From contig CAJUQY010000007.1 in the NCBI GenBank assembly GCA_910588815.1, positions 39,397-103,396 on the forward strand: a stretch of DNA of 64,000 bases. The letters are read 5' to 3'. A program made the translations under genes and the position numbers. This stretch comes from an uncultured Lachnospiraceae bacterium (GTDB taxonomy: Bacteria > Bacillota > Clostridia > Lachnospirales > Lachnospiraceae). A model generated the notes under the pieces. It ran no database searches. It was not told the origin of the DNA and was given only the letters and a program-made list of their open reading frames with translations. Shown in pieces: positions 25,992 through 33,876 of the stretch. The stretch's first letter is position 1; every line of letters begins with the position of its first letter.

Positions 25992-26345
25992 ATGGCGAAG
26001 CGCGGCGGATTTCCGGGCGGGATGCCCGGCAACATGAATAATCTGATGAAGCAGGCCCAGAGGATGCAGCGGCAGATGGAAGAGGCCCAGAAGGAGTTCG
26101 AGACGAAGGAATTTAAGGCGGCGTCTGGCGGCGGTGCCGTAGAGGTGACGGTTTCCGGCAAGAAGGAAGTGACCGCCATCAAGCTGACGGAGGAAGTGGT
26201 GGATCCGGACGACATTGAGATGCTGGAGGACCTGATCATGGCGGCGGTTAACGAGGCGTTCAGACAGATGGAGGAGGCTTCTGCGGCCAATATGTCCGGT
26301 TTGGCCGGCGGTCTCGGCGGCCTCGGCGGAGGGTTTCCGTTCTGA
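25992..26345 (+). CDS. ybaB: YbaB/EbfC family nucleoid-associated protein
   Basis: A 117-residue DNA-binding protein. A Gly/Met-rich N-terminus (GGFPGGMPGNMNNLMKQAQ) leads into the conserved helical core MQRQMEEAQKEFETKEF, then VEVTVSGKKEVTAIKL and VVDPDDIEMLEDL; the C-terminus is Gly-rich. These proteins form tweezer-shaped dimers that bind DNA without strong specificity. AAGGAG precedes the ATG. The stop overlaps the recR start (TGATG). Confidence 0.95.
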   Translation: MAKRGGFPGGMPGNMNNLMKQAQRMQRQMEEAQKEFETKEFKAASGGGAVEVTVSGKKEVTAIKLTEEVVDPDDIEMLEDLIMAAVNEAFRQMEEASAANMSGLAGGLGGLGGGFPF

Positions 26346-26941
26346 TGGATTATTACAGCAGCAGGATCACGGCGCTGATCGATGAGTTCTCGAAGCTTCC
26401 GGGCATCGGTGCCAAGTCGGCCCAGAGGCTTGCTTTTCATGTGATCAGCATGCCGAAGGAGCGGGTGGACGGACTGGCCAAGGCCCTTGTGGAAGCCAGG
26501 AAGGGCGTTCGCTATTGTAAAGAATGTTTTACGCTGACGGATGATGAGCTCTGCCCCATCTGTGCCAGCGAGAAGCGGGATCACGGCACCATCATGGTGG
26601 TGGAAAATACAAGGGATCTGGCGGCTTATGAAAAGACGGGCCGCTACGAGGGGGTTTACCATGTGCTTCACGGGGCCATTTCCCCGGCTCTGGGGATTGG
26701 CCCGTCTGATATCCGTTTAAAGGAACTGATGACGAGGCTGGCAGGCGATGTGAAAGAGGTGATCATTGCCACCAACTCCAGCCTGGAGGGAGAAACCACG
26801 GCTATGTATATGAGCAAGCTGATTAAGCCCGCCGGTATACGGGTGACCAGGATCGCCAGCGGTGTGCCTGTGGGCGGAGACCTGGAGTATATCGACGAGG
26901 TGACGCTCCTCAGGGCCCTGGAGGGGCGGACTGAGCTGTGA
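26345..26941 (+). CDS. recR: Recombination mediator protein RecR
   Basis: A 198-residue protein of the RecFOR pathway that helps load RecA at gapped DNA. LPGIGAKSAQRLAFH is the helix-hairpin-helix, CKECFTLTDDELCPIC the four-Cys zinc finger, and the Toprim domain includes VVENTRDLAAYE and IATNSSLEGETTAMYM. The length is normal. It is translationally coupled to ybaB and ends the dnaX operon. Confidence 0.96.
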   Translation: MDYYSSRITALIDEFSKLPGIGAKSAQRLAFHVISMPKERVDGLAKALVEARKGVRYCKECFTLTDDELCPICASEKRDHGTIMVVENTRDLAAYEKTGRYEGVYHVLHGAISPALGIGPSDIRLKELMTRLAGDVKEVIIATNSSLEGETTAMYMSKLIKPAGIRVTRIASGVPVGGDLEYIDEVTLLRALEGRTEL

Positions 26942-26995
26942 GGCGTCGGAGCATATCGGCCATTTGGCATACAGATATGTCATGAGGGACAGATA

Positions 26996-27316
26996 TTACC
27001 GGAACACGGCTTGTACCAGAACCATGTAGAGGACGGTTCCGCCTCCGATGCTCAGGAGCAGGTTGTGCTTCCACTTGTGGGCCAGGATCACAAAGAGACC
27101 GGCGAGAAGTTCCGGAAGCCCCCAAGGGTAAGAGAGGAAATGCACGTCCTTAAAACAGTATATGATCAGCATTCCCATGATGGCATAGGGAAGCACGCGC
27201 CCGAGGTAAAGGATGAACCCGGGCGTCTTTTTGTTGGCCGGAAACAAAAGGAAGGGCAGCAGCCTGGTTAAAAAAGTGGCGGCGGCAATGGTGAGAATCG
27301 TATATACCACAGACAT
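26996..27316 (-). CDS. azlD: AzlD family branched-chain amino acid exporter subunit
   Basis: A 106-residue protein with four hydrophobic segments. The start is fixed by a one-base overlap with the azlC stop and an AGGAGA site. TFLTRLLPFLLF is the conserved early AzlD signature. It pairs with AzlC to export branched-chain amino acids or analogues across the membrane. The in-frame upstream extension lies inside azlC and was excluded. Confidence 0.9.
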   Translation of the reverse strand: MSVVYTILTIAAATFLTRLLPFLLFPANKKTPGFILYLGRVLPYAIMGMLIIYCFKDVHFLSYPWGLPELLAGLFVILAHKWKHNLLLSIGGGTVLYMVLVQAVFR

Positions 27317-27996
27317 CAGCGGTTCTCCTTTCTCTTTAGCAGGGACAGAGATAAAAGCAGGCAGCCCATGGCCACGGGGATGAACCAGTCCACACCGAAA
27401 AACATCCGGCAGAGAACGGTGACGGTGAGGCCCAAAAGCGCCGGCAGATGACTGCTGCTGCTTTCCCACTGTTCCACAAAGATGACCAGAAAGAGCGCCG
27501 TCATGGCGAAATCAATCCCTGTGGAATCAAAGGGGATCAGGTGTCCGGCCAGACAGCCGATCACACCGCCCAGGATCCAGTAGCTGTGGTTTAAGAGGGC
27601 GATGAAAAAGAAAAACCATCTCTGACTGACGCCTTCCGGCGGTTTCACGGAGCAAAGCAGAGAGTAGGTCTCGTCCGTCAGGGAGAAAATCATGTAAGGC
27701 TTTAAGGGACCGCTTTCCTTAAATTTTTCCAGCATAGAAAGCCCGTAAAACAAGTGGCGGGCATTGACGGTCAGAGTGATAAAGGCGGTGGAAACCAGGT
27801 TGAAGGGGGCGGTTAACAGAGGGATGGCGACAAACTGCATGGCGCCTGCATAAATGGTTACACTCATAAAAACGGCCCAGCCTGCGTGGAATCCCTCACT
27901 GGCCAGAAGGACTCCGAAGGCGATCCCCAGAAACAGATATCCCATAAAGACGGGGAGGGTCAGTGGGAAGGCGGCCCGAAATGCTTTTTTACGCAT
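27316..27996 (-). CDS. azlC: AzlC family branched-chain amino acid exporter subunit
   Basis: A 226-residue polytopic membrane protein. The family features GYLFLGIAFGVLLASEGF near the N-terminus, YAGAMQFVAIPLL, and TLTVNARHLFYGLSM are visible. It is preceded by AAGGAG and a good sigma-A promoter on the minus strand at 28059-28087. Two-gene azlC-azlD operon. Confidence 0.93.
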   Translation of the reverse strand: MRKKAFRAAFPLTLPVFMGYLFLGIAFGVLLASEGFHAGWAVFMSVTIYAGAMQFVAIPLLTAPFNLVSTAFITLTVNARHLFYGLSMLEKFKESGPLKPYMIFSLTDETYSLLCSVKPPEGVSQRWFFFFIALLNHSYWILGGVIGCLAGHLIPFDSTGIDFAMTALFLVIFVEQWESSSSHLPALLGLTVTVLCRMFFGVDWFIPVAMGCLLLSLSLLKRKENR

Positions 27997-28058
27997 GAAG
28001 AAACTCCTTTCTCTTTTGAAGAGGGATTTGCAGCCTTTTATATGGGAGCTGCCCTTCT

Positions 28059-28087
28059 ATTATAGCCATTGCAGATTCTGTATGCAA
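28059..28087 (-). promoter_or_regulatory. Sigma-A promoter of azlCD
   Basis: Minus-strand TTGCAT (28082-28087), 17-base spacer, consensus TATAAT (28059-28064). A small GCAGC/GCTGC hairpin lies in the leader. Confidence 0.8.
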
Positions 28088-28174
28088 TAGTTTGAAAAAA
28101 ACAGATAATTTAGAAAGAATAAACACTTATATCAATTAACGCAGAAAAGAATTTCAAAAAAACTAAAAATGGTG

Positions 28175-28203
28175 TTGACAAATACCTGAAAGAGTGCTAT
28201 CAT
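28175..28203 (+). promoter_or_regulatory. Strong sigma-A promoter of a long non-coding transcript
   Basis: Perfect TTGACA at 28175-28180, exact 17-base spacer, TATCAT at 28198-28203 (five of six), with an A-rich stretch upstream (28141-28170) resembling an UP element. It faces a gene-free interval. Transcription would start near 28210. Confidence 0.85.
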
Positions 28204-28209
28204 AAGGAC

Positions 28210-29109
28210 ATAACAAAAAACAAACAGTCTTCAAAGCAAAAGAAACTTCAAAGAAATCTGACGAGAAAGGATTTCAGGAAAACAGGTCGGTGTAAAGAAA
28301 TCGTATCTGGTAAAATTATTCCGAACGAAGGAAAGGCCGGTGGCGATCACATAGGAGTATGTATCAAGATTAGGCTGAAAAGATCGGTTGGGGTGATAAA
28401 TAAGTTTTTCCAAACAAGAGAGACACGAAGCAAAAAGCAGCGGTGTCAAATGGAAGCTTTGGATGGCTGGAGCCTGATGAAAGGGAAAGGAGGAGATTCC
28501 ACTGGACACAGAATTTACACGACTGAAAACTTCATATGATTCTCAGTTGATGAAAGAGAAATCCTGTTGGAACCGCCTTCATCATCATAGAGAGAGAAGA
28601 TAAAAGCGTAAGAATCCGAATCCGTATATGGAAGATATAGATCGAAGCAGAGATGTCGGATCAGATGTGATACATCGACGGGAATCAGAAGTTTTCAGTA
28701 GTGAAATATTAGTCGTAAACAGCGTAAATGCTTTCGGGAAAATTCGTGTATGATATCACCTGTTTTCGGGCGGACAGCAGAGAATGGATGTTCATTCCAA
28801 AGAAATCAGAGATGTTTTTCAGTGAATGACGAAGATTCAGGAAGGTTCTCCGGCGAATCCGGATGCTGTGATACATGGATAGAAGCAGGAAGAAAAGCAG
28901 AGCGGTCTATGTGAGATCGAATAGAAGAACTGCAAAAACGGTTGCTTCAAAATTGAAAGCAAATCTTCATCTTAGAGAGGAACTTGTAAACAAGGCGGAA
29001 AGGATATCACATACAGACTCCTTCGATAAAAAGAGAATGCAATAGTAAATATAAAACTTCATAGAATATAAAGGGGCTGCACGAGGTAAAGTGTTCAGCC
29101 CCTCTTTTT
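28210..29109 (+). ncRNA. Candidate ~0.9-kb non-coding RNA of unknown family
   Basis: The whole interval between the promoter at 28175 and the terminator at 29072 has no plausible gene: stops are frequent in all plus frames and no ribosome site leads a frame of useful length. Base composition changes sharply to A- and purine-rich on the plus strand compared with the GC-rich genes around it. Short hairpins are spread along it: ACATA/TATGT at 28349-28362, TGATGAA/TTCATCA at 28548-28584, GTCG..ATGT/ACAT..CGAC at 28655-28679, GAATG/CATTC at 28782-28797, TCCGG/CCGGA at 28849-28863, and TTGCTTCA/TGAAAGCAA near 28941-28961. CTTCAAAG is repeated at 28229 and 28246, and GTGATACAT recurs near 28667 and 28867. 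The size is that of large bacterial RNAs such as OLE, ROOL or GOLLD, but I cannot match it to any of these. The alternative is a long untranslated relic. Confidence 0.6.
29072..29109 (+). terminator. Intrinsic terminator of the long non-coding transcript
   Basis: AGGGGCTG (29072-29079) and CAGCCCCT (29096-29103), perfect 8-bp stem, then CTTTTT. It is directly followed by a family 1 palindrome. Confidence 0.92.
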
Positions 29110-29142
29110 GTCGTATAGGAGACTTCGTTCCCTATACGACAA
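29108..29142. repeat. Dispersed palindrome, family 1, copy C
   Basis: The best copy: perfect 12-bp arms TTGTCGTATAGG (29108-29119) and CCTATACGACAA (29131-29142) with loop AGACTTCGTTC. Its right flank AAGCCCTCAGGCGAT resembles copy D (41510). Confidence 0.85.
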
Positions 29143-29218
29143 AAGCCCTCAGGCGATTCGGGAAGCATTTGTATACAAAGGATTTTAAAATTGAAAAGGG
29201 GATCTGGTATATGCCTTT

Positions 29219-30697
29219 CTATATGGCAGTTTGCCTGTACTCCCAACACCTGCTTTCCGTAAACAGCCGTACCAGTTCCGGATCCAGCTTGCCTTCCTTT
29301 TCGGCCATGGTTTTCAGTACGGACAGAGCCCGTTCTACGGGCATACCCGGCTTGTAGGGACGGTCGTCGGCGGTCAGGGCGTCGAAGATATCTAAGATCG
29401 TAATTATGCGGACCTCTGTGGGGATTTCCCGGCCTGCCAAGTGTCTGGGATAGCCGCTGCCGTTTAAGAGCTCGTGATGTCCGGAGGCCCATTCCTTTAC
29501 ATGGGAAAAATCATGGGAAAGCTGTATCTGAGAAAGCAGCTTTTCCGTGACGGATACATGGGATTCCATGATGCTTCGCTCCTCCTCGGAGAGGGTTCCT
29601 TTCCGGATGGAGAGCATAGCATATTCCTCCGGCGTGAGCCAGGGCTTTGTCTGGTTGTCTCTGTCCGTGTAGGTCAGAGCGGCGAGGCGGGCCAGCGCTT
29701 CCAGTTTTTCGTCGGACAGGAAGCCTGTAATGTTGACCTCCTCCACCAGCGCTTCTGCCTCCTGGGTTTTTTGGATCAGAGCTTCCTGTCCGCTGTCGGT
29801 GAGTCTGCCGGACAGCCGGTCGATTTCACTCTGCAGCCGGAGGATTTCCATGCGGTGTAAAAATGCGGTATGCTGATCCGGCAAAAGACGCGCCGGTTTA
29901 TCCATGATTTCCAGGGGAATGACCAGCTTGCCGATATCGTGGAGCCATACGCTCATTAAGAGCTCCTCCCGTTCGGCGGAGGGGAAAGGCGGTTTTTTGC
30001 CGGCATCGGCCGCTTTCTGGTTCAGGTAATCCAAAAAGCGGTCGCCGTAAGCGGCCATATGCCTTGTATGATTGCCGTTGTAGGGGCTTCGCTCGTCTAC
30101 GGCAGAGGACATGACACGGACAAAGGAATAGAACAGCTCCTTGATGGCCTGGATATAGCGGACATTCTGTATGGTGATGGCAGCCTGGGAGGCTACGGAT
30201 TCCAGCACAAGGGTCATCTCGTCGGGAAAGGGCCGGATATTTCCTGCATCGTCCATGGCATTGATTAACTGCAGGACGCCCAGTTTTTCTCCCTCCCGGT
30301 TGCACATGGGGACTGCCAGCATGGACTGGGTATGGTATCCGGTTACGGCGTCGTAGCGGATGGGGCCGGAAAAATCATATTCCTGGCTTTCCTTCACATT
30401 GGCGATGCTGATGGTACGTCTCTCTAAAAGAGCCATGGCGCACATGTTTTCCCGCTTTAAGGGAACCGGAGCCATATCCGGCTCCTTTCCGTCGCCGCCG
30501 GAATAGACCCCCATGGTGTGATTGCGCATGATTTTAAACCGAAGAACGTCGCCGTCCAACAGATACAGGGTTCCGGCATCACAGTGGGAGAGCTCCATGA
30601 CACAGGTCAGAAGCTGCTCCAGCAGGCGGTTTAAATCCCGTTCCGCAGACAGCTGCACGCCGATTTTTAAGATTTGTTCGATATGTTTCTGGTTCAT
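29219..30697 (-). CDS. GAF and HD-GYP domain protein, probable cyclic-dinucleotide phosphodiesterase
   Basis: A 492-residue cytoplasmic protein. A GAF domain spans about 18-180 (LAVPMCNREGEKLGVLQL). An HD-GYP-type hydrolase follows, with WLHDIGKL (His253, Asp254), His380, and GHHELLNGSGYP at 406-417, where the common HHExxDGxGYP has Asn in place of Asp. The GYP triad is kept. A helical insert at about 265-350 separates the HD and GYP parts. It overlaps the MBL gene by 4 bases, so it is the third gene of the cyclase operon. It probably hydrolyses a cyclic dinucleotide; substrate unproven. Confidence 0.85.
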   Translation of the reverse strand: MNQKHIEQILKIGVQLSAERDLNRLLEQLLTCVMELSHCDAGTLYLLDGDVLRFKIMRNHTMGVYSGGDGKEPDMAPVPLKRENMCAMALLERRTISIANVKESQEYDFSGPIRYDAVTGYHTQSMLAVPMCNREGEKLGVLQLINAMDDAGNIRPFPDEMTLVLESVASQAAITIQNVRYIQAIKELFYSFVRVMSSAVDERSPYNGNHTRHMAAYGDRFLDYLNQKAADAGKKPPFPSAEREELLMSVWLHDIGKLVIPLEIMDKPARLLPDQHTAFLHRMEILRLQSEIDRLSGRLTDSGQEALIQKTQEAEALVEEVNITGFLSDEKLEALARLAALTYTDRDNQTKPWLTPEEYAMLSIRKGTLSEEERSIMESHVSVTEKLLSQIQLSHDFSHVKEWASGHHELLNGSGYPRHLAGREIPTEVRIITILDIFDALTADDRPYKPGMPVERALSVLKTMAEKEGKLDPELVRLFTESRCWEYRQTAI

Positions 30698-31518
30698 AAT
30701 GTAATCACCATACCTTCCTTTGCAAACTGGCAGGCCGGATCCATCCGGGCCGCCTTTTCTTTCTGTATCCGGAGAAAAGAATCGGAGTAGTCCTGGCTGT
30801 AATGGGTCATCAGCACGGTTCCCGCCTGAGCGGCCTTCCGGACACGGATCCCCTGCTCCCAGGTGGAATGTCCCCAGCCGGGACGCAGATCATCGGACAT
30901 AAAGCAGGCGTCCCAGATCAGCAGGTCGGTTTTATGGGAAAATTCCGTTAAGGACGGGAGCGTGGAAGCATCTGCTTCGCAGTCCAGGGCATAAGTCAAA
31001 CTTTTTTTTGTCTCTGTCTGTGCCGGATCCGGAAATTCCAGGCGGTACAGAAGGCTTCCGTTCGGGTGGTTTCCTGCCATGGTATACCCGTCCAGCCCGT
31101 TGAAAGAAAAATGTTCGTCTGCCCAGAGTTCATGAAAGGATACGCTGGCGGGGCAATCGGACAGGCCTACCGGCCAGAAGGGAGGCCCGACGAGAGTTTC
31201 CAGCTTGTGGAAGGAAGCGACCTGTGCATAAATGTGGATCTCGGCTTTCGGGTTGTGAAGGGGAGAAAATGAGAACAGGCCCATCACATGATCCAGATGA
31301 AGGTGGCTGAGCAGAATGTGGATGCTCCGCCTGTCTCCCCCGGCGGCGAGGGCCCTGCCGAGGGCCGACAGGCCGCTGCCTGCGTCCAGGACTACCAGGT
31401 CATCTCCACAGTCCACGGAAATGCAGGTCGTATTGCCGCCGAATTCCAGATGGTCCGCCTCTGGTCTGGGGGCGGAACCCCTCACTCCCCAGATTTTTAT
31501 TTCCCGGTTTTTTCGCAT
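30694..31518 (-). CDS. Metallo-beta-lactamase-fold hydrolase
   Basis: A 274-residue protein with the metal motif SHLHLDHVMGLFSF (HxHxDH) near residue 91, preceded by WGVRGSAPRPEADHLEFGGNTTC, which is typical of the PhnP / cyclic-phosphodiesterase branch, and later DACFMSDD and MTHYSQDY supplying further metal ligands. It sits between a nucleotide cyclase and an HD-GYP protein and overlaps the latter by 4 bases. A phosphodiesterase acting on a cyclic nucleotide is therefore attractive, but the sequence alone only supports an MBL hydrolase. Confidence 0.85.
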   Translation of the reverse strand: MRKNREIKIWGVRGSAPRPEADHLEFGGNTTCISVDCGDDLVVLDAGSGLSALGRALAAGGDRRSIHILLSHLHLDHVMGLFSFSPLHNPKAEIHIYAQVASFHKLETLVGPPFWPVGLSDCPASVSFHELWADEHFSFNGLDGYTMAGNHPNGSLLYRLEFPDPAQTETKKSLTYALDCEADASTLPSLTEFSHKTDLLIWDACFMSDDLRPGWGHSTWEQGIRVRKAAQAGTVLMTHYSQDYSDSFLRIQKEKAARMDPACQFAKEGMVITL

Positions 31519-31533
31519 CTTTCACTCCTCCAA

Positions 31534-33321
31534 TCATAGGATTTCGTCCAACGTCAAGACTTCAAATCCTTCTTTTTTCCCCTTCAGGGGGACGGTGGCG
31601 CCGAGGGAGGTCACGGAAATCCGGCCCTTCAGGGCATCGGCGACCGCTCTGGAAATGTAAATTTTGCCGCCGGGAGCATTGGCTTCCAGGCGGGCGGCCG
31701 TATTGACTGTGTCGCCGATGGCGGTGTAATCCATCCGCCTGGGGGAACCGATGTTGCCAACGACGGCTTCGCCGAGATGGATGCCGATGCCGAAGGAAAC
31801 GGTCCGTCCATATTTTGCAAGGAGTTCTTCGGAAAGTTCTTTTGAGCCGGCCGCCATGTCTCTGGCAGCCCTGGCGGCCTGCATGACGAAATCTTCCTGA
31901 GGAAGGGGGGCGCCCCAGAAGGCCATGGCGGCATCACCCACGAACTTATCAAGGGTGCCTCCGTTTTTCAGAATGCAGTCGGAAATCAAGGTCAGATACT
32001 GGTTCAGGATTTCCACCACCTTTTCCGGCGGAAGGTGCTCCGACATGGGGGTGAACCCCCGCACATCCACAAAAAGGACGGCGATGGTACTCAGCTTTCC
32101 GCCCAGAGAAAGGGCATCGGTGCCCTCTTTTAGAATCTCTGCCACGATCTCCGGCGCCACATAGCGGCGGAACGTGTTGGTGACCCGCTGCCGTTCCAGG
32201 GCGGCGCGGACGTAATTAGTGGCCAGGCAGACGGCGTAGAGGACGGTCATGCCTGCCGGAACCCAGAGTACATGGAGGATCCGGCCTGCCCGGTAGAGTC
32301 CGAGACAGAGGAGGATCCAGCCGCCGGTGAATGCTGCCCAGAGAAGAACGGAAACCCGGATCCGGCACCGTCTGAACAGAACAAAGCCGAGAGCCAGAAA
32401 AAGAAACAGGATCGCCAGCTGCATGCCGTCGGATACTTCTTTTTTGTAATCGCCCCATAAAAGGGCCTGGATGGCGTTGGCCTGGTATTCTACGCCGTAC
32501 ATGGGCCTGGCATGGTCGGCGGAGGTTAAGTAGCTGTCCTGGAGCCCCGCCGCATAGGGACCTATGAGAACGATTTTGCCGTCAAAATAGTCCGGGGATA
32601 CGGCTCCGGAGAGAATGTCGGAGACGGAGATCATGGAAAAATCGCCGGGGGTTCCGCAGAACGGCAGATACCAGAAGCCGCGGCCGTCGATGGGAGGTTC
32701 CGCGACATCCGAGCCGCCGTAAGCTTTTGCGGCAGCGAGGGCGAGGGATGGAACTTTGTCTCCGTCCGGCAAGGTCAGATACAGCATATGGTGGCGCAGA
32801 ATGCCGTCTTTATCCAGCATGGCATTGATATGTCCCTGCCCAGAGGCGGCCTTTAAAGCCTCATAAGGTTCGTTAAAGGCTGTGACTGAATGGGGGGAAA
32901 GGCTATAGTCTCCGTTGTATTCCACAAGGGCGCTGCCGAATTCGGCGGCACAGGCGGTGATCACGTTCTGATACCGTCCGGCCGCCTGGGCCAGTCTCCG
33001 GTCTGATTCCGGATCGGATTCACCGCTGTAGAGGATATCAATTCCGATGACGGCGGGATGGCAGTCTTCGGAGGCATTTAGGATTTCCAGGGTTTCGGCA
33101 ATGGGGCCGCGGCCCCACTGTCCATAGGGGCCGTAAACCTCCAGAGCCTTTTGGTCGATGCCCACCAGGACGATTTTTCCGTCGGAGGAGGCGCGTTCCT
33201 GATAAAGGGAATCGGAGAGGGAAAGATCGGCCGTCCGGAAAAAGCCAAGTCCAAAGCTCAGGGTCAAAATGCCTGCTGCGAGCAGGGAGAAGGCGGCTTC
33301 CCGCAGATGTTTCTTTTTCAT
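31534..33321 (-). CDS. CHASE2 sensor-class III adenylate cyclase
   Basis: A 595-residue membrane protein. One N-terminal helix (about 9-27), an extracytoplasmic CHASE2 domain (about 30-295), three helices (about 301-373) and a cytoplasmic class III cyclase domain (about 410-590). Metal aspartates are Asp419 in LFVDVRGFT and Asp463 in KFVGDAAMAFW. The purine-specifying pair is Lys459 and Thr533 in MDYTAIGDTVN, the adenylate-type K/T combination of CyaC-like enzymes; the transition-state residues Asn540 and Arg544 are kept. It should be active. It heads an operon with the MBL and HD-GYP genes and faces a FecR-type lipoprotein gene. Confidence 0.92.
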   Translation of the reverse strand: MKKKHLREAAFSLLAAGILTLSFGLGFFRTADLSLSDSLYQERASSDGKIVLVGIDQKALEVYGPYGQWGRGPIAETLEILNASEDCHPAVIGIDILYSGESDPESDRRLAQAAGRYQNVITACAAEFGSALVEYNGDYSLSPHSVTAFNEPYEALKAASGQGHINAMLDKDGILRHHMLYLTLPDGDKVPSLALAAAKAYGGSDVAEPPIDGRGFWYLPFCGTPGDFSMISVSDILSGAVSPDYFDGKIVLIGPYAAGLQDSYLTSADHARPMYGVEYQANAIQALLWGDYKKEVSDGMQLAILFLFLALGFVLFRRCRIRVSVLLWAAFTGGWILLCLGLYRAGRILHVLWVPAGMTVLYAVCLATNYVRAALERQRVTNTFRRYVAPEIVAEILKEGTDALSLGGKLSTIAVLFVDVRGFTPMSEHLPPEKVVEILNQYLTLISDCILKNGGTLDKFVGDAAMAFWGAPLPQEDFVMQAARAARDMAAGSKELSEELLAKYGRTVSFGIGIHLGEAVVGNIGSPRRMDYTAIGDTVNTAARLEANAPGGKIYISRAVADALKGRISVTSLGATVPLKGKKEGFEVLTLDEIL

Positions 33322-33352
33322 AGGGTCTCCTTTCTGGCGGTAAAAGCAGGGC

Positions 33353-33590
33353 TTACTGGAAGAAAGCTGTAGTCTCGGTCACATTATAAAACGCGTAGGA
33401 GCCGAGAGACTTGGAGGAATCCTCTCCGCCCATGCCTCTCCGGTTCAGGTTTTCCTTCGGGAGTTCGCCGAACAAGGTATCCGGGGCGTAGAGAAAGACG
33501 GAATCTCCGGTCTCGCTCTTCGGCGGCATCAGGTGTTTCGTAGTCGTAGGTATATTCCCTGGTGAACTGGTCAATGGCATTTTAGGCTGA
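33353..33590 (-). pseudogene. Possible decayed coding remnant upstream of the CHASE2 gene
   Basis: On the minus strand two frames carry protein-like sequence that join end to end: DQFTREYTYDYETPDAAEE up to about 33515, then, one frame off, DSVFLYAPDTLFGELPKENL onward to a stop at 33353-33355 (ending NVTETTAFFQ). No start codon or ribosome site leads the first part. This looks like a 3' fragment of a gene with a frameshift, in what is now the leader of the cyclase operon. The parent family was not recognised, and chance is possible. Confidence 0.35.
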
Positions 33591-33604
33591 GTATCACGGA
33601 TTTT

Positions 33605-33633
33605 ATTGTATAACAGAACGGGGGAGATTGCAA
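33605..33633 (-). promoter_or_regulatory. Sigma-A promoter of the CHASE2-MBL-HD-GYP operon
   Basis: Minus-strand TTGCAA (33628-33633), 17-base spacer, TACAAT (33605-33610), giving a leader of about 275 bases. The gap from 33634 to the FecR gene also contains a plus-strand candidate, TTGAGA (33786-33791) with TTTATA (33809-33814). Confidence 0.65.
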
Positions 33634-33876
33634 GATTTTGCGGGGCGGCCGGTTTTCTGCGAAAAATTATTTCCTGATTCAGATGCAGGGGATGCCAAGG
33701 GAGGCGTTTGACTCTGTCGACTTTGAGGGCTTTTTGTAAAACTATTTTCATGGACGGTGGACTAAAAAATATGGGAATATGGGAATTGAGACTTGTATGT
33801 GACTGCCTTTTATAGTAAGGTTGAAATATTCCTGAAAAATCGGGGAGAGATGGGAAAGCGAAAAGGGGAAAAGTGG

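Noticed and set aside
28231..28509. 92-codon minus-strand open frame inside the non-coding interval
   Set aside because: No ribosome-binding site, composition unlike a protein, and it opposes the strong plus-strand promoter; it is a by-product of the purine-rich strand.
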